Source: CAYTPE01 sp964439885 | Lineage (GTDB): Bacteria; Patescibacteriota; Patescibacteriia; Magasanikbacterales; GWA2-37-8 | Reading direction: 5' to 3' | Length of the DNA: 11,065 bases | Assembly (NCBI GenBank): GCA_964439885.1 | Contig: CAYTPE010000038.1 | Location: forward strand, 1-11,065 | Part shown: piece by piece, positions 1 to 5,778 of the stretch | Layout: each line of letters starts with the position of its first letter | How positions within the stretch are numbered: position 1 is the stretch's first letter | Translations under genes and position numbers: made by a program | Notes under the pieces: generated by a model | Seen by the model: only the letters and a program-made list of their open reading frames with translations | The model's database searches: none | Told to the model about the DNA's origin: nothing

Positions 1-38
1 AGCCAAAATCCTTTAGTATTAAGGCACTCTACAAGGGT

Positions 39-389
39 ATGATGACCCCCAAGAAACTGCCGGGTAACTGGCAGGAAGCATTAAAACTTATCAATCGATG
101 CGCGGTGTGTAGCGAAATATATCCGCCTGAAGCGGCTAAACTTTTCGCGCGAGAGAATAACGCGAATCTCGTGCACATCACGTGTCCGTCATGCCAGAGC
201 TATTTCGTGGCTATGATCGTGATGATGGGGCAGGGCTTGAGCTCGGTCGGCATGATCACCGACTTAAGCTATAGCGATGTGGAACGACTCTTCCGCACCG
301 AAGAGCTTTCGACGGACGATATCATCGAACACTACCAAGAATTGCACGAAGATCAATTTGTACGCCAATTAGTTAACAAACATTTTTAA
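39..389 (+). CDS. Small zinc-ribbon-like protein, function unknown
   Basis: A protein of up to 116 residues that I cannot assign to a named family. Two CxxC pairs, C21-x2-C24 and C49-x2-C52, are spaced as expected for a zinc ribbon or treble-clef knuckle. A hydrophobic stretch follows (about residues 54-70), then an acidic C-terminal half rich in Glu and Asp. It ends 12 nt before the bL25 start on the same strand, so the two are probably co-transcribed; a role linked to translation is only a guess from that position. The start is uncertain. ATG codons lie at 39 and 42, with AAGGG at 33-37 better placed for the second. The frame has no stop back to the window edge, so the protein could be longer at its N terminus. 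It uses ordinary codons and has a clear end, so I take it as a real gene. Confidence 0.72.
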   Translation: MMTPKKLPGNWQEALKLINRCAVCSEIYPPEAAKLFARENNANLVHITCPSCQSYFVAMIVMMGQGLSSVGMITDLSYSDVERLFRTEELSTDDIIEHYQELHEDQFVRQLVNKHF

Positions 390-401
390 TCTAAAGTATT
401 T

Positions 402-1100
402 ATGAACCTTACGGCTGCAACGCGTACCGCCAAAGGCGAAAAGGTACGATGGGAAGGAAAACTGCCAGGTATTATCTACGGAGCTGGTGGCGAGAGTGTT
501 TCTATCGCGCTCGACCTTTCTGATTTTAACAAAACCTACAAACAGGCTGGTGAATCCACCTTGCTTGATTTTGTACTCGATGGAAAAGAGAGTGGCAAAG
601 TGCTCGTACAAGAAGTGCAGCGCGACCCAGTTAGCGACGATATTATCCATGTGGACCTGCGCCGCATTGATATGAACAAGCCAATTACCGCGCCAATCAC
701 TCTCAACTTTATCGGTGAATCACCGGTGGTGAAATCCATGGGTGGTACGCTCGTTACCAACTTGCACACCATCGAAATCCGCTGTTTACCAAAAGATTTG
801 GTGTCGCATGTAGAGGTAGATCTCTCCGCCCTTGGTACGTTCGAAGATGTTATCAAGGTAAAAGACTTAAAGCTTCCGGCTGGGTTCGAAGTGGTCAGCA
901 ACAATCCTGAAGATTTGGTGGTGAAAGCTGCCGCTCCGATGTCCGAAGAAGAACTTAAGAAACTTGAAGAAGAATCCACCAAGGCAGTTGACCTCAGCGA
1001 AATTAAGGTTGATGCCGAAGAAAAGAAGAAGGCTGACGAAGCCGCTAAGGCCGAAGCCGATGCTGCCGCTAAAGCAGACAAGAAAGACGAAAAGAAATAA
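402..1100 (+). CDS. rplY: 50S ribosomal protein bL25 (CTC/TL5 type)
   Basis: Large-subunit ribosomal protein that binds 5S rRNA. The 232-residue product has the two-domain CTC/TL5 form, not the short E. coli form of about 94 residues. The N-terminal 5S-binding beta domain covers roughly residues 1-90 and includes the family signature GKLPGIIYG at about 19-27. The C-terminal beta domain follows (about 95-180), with the typical region around MGGTLVTNLHTIEIRCLP. From about residue 185 the chain becomes a low-complexity Glu/Lys/Ala tail, probably disordered, as in many CTC proteins. It starts 12 nt after the zinc-ribbon gene with no clear Shine-Dalgarno sequence and is closed by a strong intrinsic terminator at 1119-1157. 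Identity is secure from sequence pattern; the tail length is the only unusual part. Confidence 0.93.
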   Translation: MNLTAATRTAKGEKVRWEGKLPGIIYGAGGESVSIALDLSDFNKTYKQAGESTLLDFVLDGKESGKVLVQEVQRDPVSDDIIHVDLRRIDMNKPITAPITLNFIGESPVVKSMGGTLVTNLHTIEIRCLPKDLVSHVEVDLSALGTFEDVIKVKDLKLPAGFEVVSNNPEDLVVKAAAPMSEEELKKLEEESTKAVDLSEIKVDAEEKKKADEAAKAEADAAAKADKKDEKK

Positions 1101-1102
1101 AA

Positions 1103-1131
1103 TTGCTTTTGTGCTCACAACCGACTATACT
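1103..1131 (+). promoter_or_regulatory. Candidate promoter for the HAD/DUF3048 pair, -10 inside terminator
   Basis: TTGCTT at 1103-1108 (3 of 6 to the -35 consensus) is followed after exactly 17 nt by TATACT at 1126-1131. The -10 lies across the loop end of the left arm of the rplY terminator hairpin. Transcription would start near 1138 and give a leader of about 29 nt to the GTG at 1167. The -35 is weak. Support comes from the spacer and from the same arrangement elsewhere in this window. Confidence 0.5.
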
Positions 1132-1157
1132 ACGTGTATGGTCGGTTTTATTTTTTG
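1119..1157 (+). terminator. Intrinsic terminator after rplY
   Basis: The arms 1119-1130 (AACCGACTATAC) and 1136-1147 (GTATGGTCGGTT) form a 12-bp stem with one G-U pair and a 5-nt loop. The sequence TTATTTTTTG follows at 1148-1157. It lies 18 nt after the bL25 stop codon and should end the bL25 transcript. The -10 element proposed for the next gene lies inside the hairpin. Confidence 0.85.
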
Positions 1158-1166
1158 TTACTCCAT

Positions 1167-1769
1167 GTGATACGAGCGGTACTTTTTGATTCGGGCGGAG
1201 TGATTATTCGGAATGTTCTTACAAAAGATTTTCCGAATTTTTTCGCGTCCCGCTATGGTGTGTCGCCCGAAAAGTTTGGCGAGTATCATCGGGAAGCATG
1301 GCGTTTGATAAGAGTCGGTAAAATAAGCGAGCAGCAGTATTGGGATCATATATTTGCCGCGTACCAGCTTCCTTCCGACGCGAATCGAGCGCACGAATTG
1401 TATGTTGAGTGTCTGACACTTATACCCGGAGTGCTTGATATTATACGAGAGTTGCGTGAGCGTTGGTCGGGGATATTGTGCCTGTGCAACAATGAAGGAA
1501 AAGAATTTGATATTGCCCGCGACAAAAAATTTCATTTTTTTCAGTATTTTGACCACCTGTTTCATTCATGGAAAATGGGCATGCCAAAGCGAGATCCGGC
1601 ATTTTTTAGCACAGTCCTCAAGACAATTGGGTGCGCTCCGGAGGAATGCCTCTTGATTGACGACCAAGAAAATAATATCGGGGTTGCCAAAGAGCAGGGG
1701 ATACAGACCTATCTTTTTACCAATGCCGAGTCATTGCGCTCTACGTTACAATCGTACGGGGTTTTGTAA
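1167..1769 (+). CDS. HAD-superfamily hydrolase (subfamily IA-like, YihX-type motif I)
   Basis: Predicted cytoplasmic haloacid-dehalogenase-fold protein, 200 residues from GTG 1167; substrate unknown. Motif I is VLFDSGGV with nucleophile D8. The usual second Asp (D+2) is Gly, as in the FDLGN/GGV variants such as E. coli YihX. The helical cap spans about residues 15-85. Motif II is LCNN (C107 where Ser/Thr is usual), motif III lysine is K136 or K141 in KMGMPKRDP, and motif IV is LLIDDQENN with D165/D166. I chose GTG 1167 because the longer reading from GTG 1134 would begin inside the upstream terminator hairpin and before the likely transcription start, and because MIRAVLFD is the usual HAD beginning. 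TTG 1155 is an alternative. The gene ends 14 nt before the DUF3048 ATG, so the two are probably one operon. The fold is clear; catalytic activity is less certain given two altered motif positions. Confidence 0.82.
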   Translation: MIRAVLFDSGGVIIRNVLTKDFPNFFASRYGVSPEKFGEYHREAWRLIRVGKISEQQYWDHIFAAYQLPSDANRAHELYVECLTLIPGVLDIIRELRERWSGILCLCNNEGKEFDIARDKKFHFFQYFDHLFHSWKMGMPKRDPAFFSTVLKTIGCAPEECLLIDDQENNIGVAKEQGIQTYLFTNAESLRSTLQSYGVL

Positions 1770-1783
1770 ATGTGTTAAGCTAT

Positions 1784-2842
1784 ATGTCTGCGAAATACCG
1801 TTATAGTATCATTGCCATCGGATGTGTTGTTTTGGTAGGGGGAGTATGGTGGCTGCGTGGCATGGTTGGCTCGTGGGTACCAAATCCGGAAGCCAATAAA
1901 ATCGATACGTTTGAAAAGCCGCGTTATGTTAGCCAGCTCGATGGGCTGCCTGTTTCTTCGTCAGATAAAGTCGTTCCACAGGTGCTCGGCATCATGATCG
2001 ACAATCATCCCGACGCCCGCCCGCATCAAAATGGTCTTGAGAGTGCCAGTATTGTGTATGAGGCACCGGCCGAAGGTGGCATCACGCGTTATTTGGCAAT
2101 TTTTGATGCTTCCAAAACAGTGTCCAAAGCCGGGCCGGTACGCAGCGCGCGTCCGTACTTTATCGATTGGATTCGCGAGTACGGCGCGGCGCCATATTTG
2201 CATAGCGGCGGTTCGCCCGAAGCACTTGCTATTTTGGCGCAAGACGGCAGCGTGTGGGACGCCAATGAGTTCGCGCGCGGACAGTATTTCTGGCGCAGTC
2301 ACGAAACAATCGCGCCGCATAATTTGTTTACGAGCAGTTCGCTCTGGAGCGCGCTTATCGAGCGATACAGCGAATATTTTCCGTCTCGGCCGTGGAGTGG
2401 TTGGCAGTTTGATACCAGCGCACAGGTTTCAGCCGTGCCCATGAGCACGTCGTCGGTTTCCATAGTATACGCGCCCGACTATACGGTGAGTTGGAAATAC
2501 AACACTACCATTCAACGCTATCTCCGGTACATCAACGGCACGCAGATGTTTGACCGCTCCGGTAAACCAATCATGGCCGATAACGTACTGGTACAAACAG
2601 TAAAAATGAAAACAATTGATGATTACGGGCGTAAAGAGATTGACACAGTGGGCTCAGGCGAAGCGTGGATACTTACCAAAGGGAGAGAAGTGAAAGCGAC
2701 GTGGGAGAAAAAAACTGCAGCGGCACGCACTCGATTTTTGAACGCCGCTTTGACCGACGTTGGCGACGTCGATGGACAGCTCACTCCTGGGGTGACGTGG
2801 GTGCAGGTGGTGCCAAGCGAGGTGAAGATACAGATGAATTAA
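1784..2842 (+). CDS. Membrane-anchored DUF3048 (YerB-like) protein
   Basis: A 352-residue protein of the DUF3048 family (B. subtilis YerB type), whose biochemical role is not established. One hydrophobic segment near the N terminus (about residues 8-24, ending in VWWLRG) is a likely membrane anchor, placing the rest outside the cytoplasm. The N-terminal DUF3048 domain shows the characteristic stretches IMIDNHPDARPH, EAPAEGGITRYLAIF and GPVRSARPYFIDWI. The C-terminal DUF3048 domain begins near VSIVYAPDYTVSW and ends in GVTWVQVVP. YerB is a lipoprotein, but here the cysteine within the hydrophobic segment lacks a good lipobox and is followed by more hydrophobic residues, so a transmembrane anchor is likelier. 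ATG 1784 is preferred; GTG 1772 is in frame and would add four residues. A convergent terminator follows directly. Confidence 0.85.
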   Translation: MSAKYRYSIIAIGCVVLVGGVWWLRGMVGSWVPNPEANKIDTFEKPRYVSQLDGLPVSSSDKVVPQVLGIMIDNHPDARPHQNGLESASIVYEAPAEGGITRYLAIFDASKTVSKAGPVRSARPYFIDWIREYGAAPYLHSGGSPEALAILAQDGSVWDANEFARGQYFWRSHETIAPHNLFTSSSLWSALIERYSEYFPSRPWSGWQFDTSAQVSAVPMSTSSVSIVYAPDYTVSWKYNTTIQRYLRYINGTQMFDRSGKPIMADNVLVQTVKMKTIDDYGRKEIDTVGSGEAWILTKGREVKATWEKKTAAARTRFLNAALTDVGDVDGQLTPGVTWVQVVPSEVKIQMN

Positions 2843-2854
2843 AATATGAAATTT

Positions 2855-2886
2855 AAAATCCTACTGCGATAACACAGTGGGATTTT
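2855..2886. terminator. Bidirectional intrinsic terminator between convergent genes
   Basis: The arms 2855-2866 (AAAATCCTACTG) and 2875-2886 (CAGTGGGATTTT) form a 12-bp stem with one wobble position and an 8-nt loop. T-rich ends occur in both directions. It lies between the DUF3048 stop at 2842 and the channel-gene stop at 2909, so it can serve both. Confidence 0.8.
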
Positions 2887-2908
2887 ATACTGGTCTTTAG
2901 GCGAAAAT

Positions 2909-4810
2909 TTACGACTCCGCCAGCACAATAATTTTATCACCAGCAGCAAAGTGCACTTCGGTGGTTTTGGTCGGGTTTACAACGATGCCATATGCACGAG
3001 TCGCATCGTTTGCCTGTGCCGCCAGGCGATACCCGATAGCAATTTCACCCCGCGCAATGGCTGCTTGGGTAATAGTGGTAAATGTTGTCGCTTGCCCCGG
3101 CGTGAAATATTTTTCTGCTGGTTTCAAGTATATTTCCGAACCTTCCGGCGAGAATAAATGTTCAAATACTAAATTGAGCTCCGGGTTTTCGGCCAGCTGT
3201 GAAATCATCAGACTGATAAGTGAATCACTGACAATAAAATCATCAGCTTTGGTCACCTCGGCTAGGCTGCGATTGCGCACATCAAGCATTTCACTCACGA
3301 TACTAAACGTTGTATTGTTTTTTTCAGCAATGTTGCGTAGGTGAAGCAGGGTGACAAGAGTGGCGGCGTCGGCAGCCTGTATGTCTTTGCCGGTTTCCGA
3401 CAAAACTATGATGTGATCAAATTCTTCCGGGTGCAAGGCTACCAATGCCGCGCTATTTGTTGTGTCCGTTATTTTCACAGCGCGAGAGAGGTTCGAATAA
3501 TTTTCTATCTGCTCTATGTCACCGGCACTGCCCTGTTCACTAGTTGCAATGGTTGTATGTGAACCAGGGGCTACGTACTGCGCTAGTTCGTGTAAAATAG
3601 TTTCGCCACGCTTATTCCATCCTATAATAAGAATTTTTTCAGGACGGGCTGTAGTATCTGTAATCAATGTTTGGAGCGACTGGCCAGTCGGTGAAACAGG
3701 AGAATAGGTTATAGCGCTATCATCATCAGCAATTAAAATAAGGGTATCGTCAAGCGCGAGTATGGTCTCCGCGGGTGGATTGATCGTTACAGTTCCGTTA
3801 CCATGACGTAAGCCGATAGGGGTAGACGTATTAAACGCAAACAAAGATTCTTTAAAGCTTTTCCCGGTAAGCTGGGGTTCGACGTAAAAATATATCTCAC
3901 AGCCATCAAAATCAAGGAGTTCGGTATAGACAATACTCAGGCCCGACTGTCGGCATGTTTGGGCGGTAATGCGGGCGATAAGTTCTGGGGCCACTACAAA
4001 AAAGGCCTTATTCTTACTGGCCAAACGGGCTACTTCTACATTTTTTCGATCTCGAATTTCGGCTACGATAGGTGCTTGGTTGTGGGTACCCATCGGTGCG
4101 TTTCCCAGGGCGAGTAAGGCTTTGATAACATACATGTCACCACTTTCATCTTCGGGCGAGAGCACAATTATCGCTTTAGCTTCATTTGGATTTGTAATAC
4201 CGATGTCACCAACATCAAGTGGATTGCCGGTGCGGCACACGAGTTTAATAGCAGTTTTTTTGCCAAAGCGATCTCGTAGAGCATCTTCCATTACTATTTT
4301 ATCTTCTGGAGCCAATATCACGATCGTTGTGTTTTTGTGGCTCGCATTGGCTATCATCAATTCGGAAATAATCGTAAAAATTTTTTCCGACCAACCAAGG
4401 ATAAGTATGTGGTTGGATTCCACAACAGTGGATCGCCCTTTGCGCATTTCTTCAAGTTTGGACTCAAGCCCAGCCGTGAGCACACCGATGAGCGTGCTAA
4501 CAATAAAGATGCCACCAATTGTTACAATCAGCATGATCGTGCGAAAAGCCCAGCCGGTGTCACCGCCCATCGTGCCGGCATCAAGTGTCCGCATCAAGCT
4601 TTCCCAGATACCTTCGCCAAGCGTCAGGCCCGCACTATCTACAGGGCTAATTTTGAAAGCAGCAATAATAGCACCAGCCGCAAATATAAGAATAACGGAT
4701 ATGACGGCTAGCCAGCCGATGGTAGCAATTGGGCCGCGCGCCAGGATGTTGTCGAAAATATACCGCGCGCGTTGTTTGAGGGAGAATGGTGATTTAGTAA
4801 AAACAGACAT
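2909..4810 (-). CDS. CASTOR/POLLUX(DMI1)-like ion channel with two RCK domains
   Basis: A 633-residue predicted cation channel of the plasma membrane. Two transmembrane helices (about residues 30-53 and 90-113) flank a pore loop whose filter-like segment is TLDAGTMGGDTGW (75-87). This resembles the DAG-containing filter of plant CASTOR/POLLUX channels and not the TVGYG of potassium channels. The first cytosolic Rossmann/RCK domain begins at HILILGWSEK (134-143) and has a TrkA-C-like lobe at about 300-365. The second begins at KILIIGWNKRGE (392-403) with a lobe at about 555-631. Both replace the classical GxGxxG with GWSEKI or GWNKRG, typical of the DMI1 group. By family analogy the RCK ring gates the pore in response to a ligand or Ca2+; ion selectivity cannot be read here. 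The ATG at 4808-4810 lacks a Shine-Dalgarno sequence, and a near-consensus promoter lies just upstream, so it can be expressed apart from prmC. Confidence 0.85.
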   Translation of the reverse strand: MSVFTKSPFSLKQRARYIFDNILARGPIATIGWLAVISVILIFAAGAIIAAFKISPVDSAGLTLGEGIWESLMRTLDAGTMGGDTGWAFRTIMLIVTIGGIFIVSTLIGVLTAGLESKLEEMRKGRSTVVESNHILILGWSEKIFTIISELMIANASHKNTTIVILAPEDKIVMEDALRDRFGKKTAIKLVCRTGNPLDVGDIGITNPNEAKAIIVLSPEDESGDMYVIKALLALGNAPMGTHNQAPIVAEIRDRKNVEVARLASKNKAFFVVAPELIARITAQTCRQSGLSIVYTELLDFDGCEIYFYVEPQLTGKSFKESLFAFNTSTPIGLRHGNGTVTINPPAETILALDDTLILIADDDSAITYSPVSPTGQSLQTLITDTTARPEKILIIGWNKRGETILHELAQYVAPGSHTTIATSEQGSAGDIEQIENYSNLSRAVKITDTTNSAALVALHPEEFDHIIVLSETGKDIQAADAATLVTLLHLRNIAEKNNTTFSIVSEMLDVRNRSLAEVTKADDFIVSDSLISLMISQLAENPELNLVFEHLFSPEGSEIYLKPAEKYFTPGQATTFTTITQAAIARGEIAIGYRLAAQANDATRAYGIVVNPTKTTEVHFAAGDKIIVLAES

Positions 4811-4838
4811 AGAATATGTTAAAGAAGTAGTGAGTGTG

Positions 4839-4867
4839 AGTATACGAACACTATATTAAAAAGTCAA
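4839..4867 (-). promoter_or_regulatory. Near-consensus promoter for the channel gene
   Basis: On the minus strand, TTGACT (4867-4862) and TATACT (4844-4839) are separated by exactly 17 nt. The predicted leader is about 22 nt. The -35 overlaps the TGA stop codon of prmC (4866-4864), so the promoter is squeezed into the gene boundary. Confidence 0.75.
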
Positions 4868-5778
4868 AGTGGATTATAGTGAATAATAACAAGTCGATCA
4901 TGCCCAGCCAAATCTTTTTTTATCGTTAATCGAGCATCCGGAAGGTGCGAATATATAAGCGAAGGAATTGCCACAGACTGCGATGGATCGATTTCCAAAA
5001 ATAAAGATACTGAGATATTGTGCTGGTGTGATATTAAAAATTGAATTTGGGCGAGCAGTTTCTCATAAAGAGCCAACCCGCCATTTTCTGCTACTAATGC
5101 CGAATGCGGTTCATGTTGAATACTTGGTTCAGTATCAAATTGTTCCTCTGTAAGGTAGGGGAGGTTGGCGGTGATGACGAAATTAAAAATTGAAAATTGA
5201 AAATTGAAAATTTTTGTGAATGGCTCAAGCAGGTCGCCATGGAGAAAATTGATGAATACATTTTGTGTTCGAGCGTTCTGCTTGGCAATTTTTAGTGCGG
5301 GGCGGGAAATATCGATTCCATAGAACGAGAGTTTACTCTCGGGGCCGTGTTCAATTGTTACATTGCTACATTGTTGATTGCTCATTGCTTTGGCAATGGC
5401 GATAGGGATGCATCCAGAGCCCGTCCCAACATCAATGAACACAATTCGCTCCTCAGTTTCCCATTTTCGTCTTATTGCCTCAATCGCATTCTCCACCATT
5501 AGTTCGGTTTCCGGGCGGGGGATCAGGGTGTGTTTATTTACAAAAAAATCAATTCCGAAGAACTGTTTATGGTGAGTTATGTATGCGATAGGAATGCCGG
5601 AACAGCGAAGGTGAAGATAGTAACGAAAACGGAAATACGCGATAAGCGATAAGCGATAGTCGGGGTGGGCGTAGAGAAAGGCACGGTCTTTGCGTATCAC
5701 ACGCGCCACAAGTATTTCGGCCTCACCGGTAGGAAGTCGAGACGCGTATTTTTGGAGTGCTGCTTTAAGGTTTTTCAT
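4864..5778 (-). CDS. prmC: Release factor glutamine-N5 methyltransferase PrmC (HemK)
   Basis: SAM-dependent methyltransferase expected to methylate the Gln of the GGQ motif of release factors; its presumed substrate RF1 is encoded upstream in the same block. The 304-residue product has the N-terminal helical domain (about 1-80), the IPRPETE motif (86-92), the SAM loop FIDVGTGSGC (114-123), the acidic end of beta 2 in FYGIDIS (152-158) and the active-site motif NLPY (205-208). The family usually has NPPY, so the second position is changed. Two stretches look like family-atypical inserts: about 133-145, before beta 2, and 189-200 (KIFNFQFSIFNF), before the NLPY strand. Both are encoded by short repeat DNA. 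The start overlaps the 3' end of the preceding glycosyltransferase gene by 14 nt, suggesting translational coupling. Its TGA stop overlaps the channel promoter. Confidence 0.9.
   Translation of the reverse strand: MKNLKAALQKYASRLPTGEAEILVARVIRKDRAFLYAHPDYRLSLIAYFRFRYYLHLRCSGIPIAYITHHKQFFGIDFFVNKHTLIPRPETELMVENAIEAIRRKWETEERIVFIDVGTGSGCIPIAIAKAMSNQQCSNVTIEHGPESKLSFYGIDISRPALKIAKQNARTQNVFINFLHGDLLEPFTKIFNFQFSIFNFVITANLPYLTEEQFDTEPSIQHEPHSALVAENGGLALYEKLLAQIQFLISHQHNISVSLFLEIDPSQSVAIPSLIYSHLPDARLTIKKDLAGHDRLVIIHYNPL
5180..5215. repeat. AAAATTG heptamer repeat inside prmC
   Basis: Three AAAATTG units at 5186-5192, 5193-5199 and 5200-5206, then a variant AAAATTT. The repeat is read in frame in prmC as residues 189-200, where most PrmC proteins have a shorter link. 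Three heptamers make 21 nt, so frame is kept. Similar AT-rich tracts are common between genes in CPR genomes. Confidence 0.75.
5351..5400. repeat. CATTG-word repeat inside prmC
   Basis: Imperfect 7-8 nt units of the type CATTGCTA, CATTGTTG, ATTGCTC and ATTGCTT. They encode roughly residues 128-143 of PrmC, between the SAM loop strand and beta 2, where the family normally has fewer residues. Confidence 0.55.
5639..5659. repeat. GATAAGC heptamer repeat inside prmC
   Basis: GATAAGC occurs at 5641-5647 and 5648-5654, followed by GATAG at 5655-5659. It encodes residues of about 40-47 in the N-terminal domain. Here the protein length seems normal, so the tract replaces coding sequence and does not lengthen it. 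Confidence 0.5.

Noticed and set aside
536..1081. Minus-strand open frame of 181 codons, rich in Ser and Ala
   Set aside because: It is the antisense of bL25; the Ser/Ala richness results from reading the bL25 codons backwards.
1134..1166. Longer N terminus for the HAD protein starting at GTG 1134
   Set aside because: The extra codons fall inside the rplY terminator hairpin and upstream of the likely transcription start; the HAD fold begins at MIRAVLFD.
1784..1900. Lipoprotein signal on the DUF3048 protein
   Set aside because: The only early Cys lies in the middle of the hydrophobic segment, with AIG before it and further hydrophobic residues after it; it is not a good lipobox.
3969..4859. 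Plus-strand open frame of 296 codons
   Set aside because: It lies antisense to the channel gene, which has clear domains on the other strand. The translation has no recognisable domain and looks like reverse-frame sequence.
4864..4866. UGA recoded as glycine, as in Gracilibacteria and Absconditabacteria
   Set aside because: prmC ends in TGA at the expected protein end, and all other genes read normally with code 11. I see no in-frame UGA within conserved domains.
5186..5213. CRISPR-like array
   Set aside because: The units are 7 nt, contiguous and without spacers; it is a simple repeat in a coding region.
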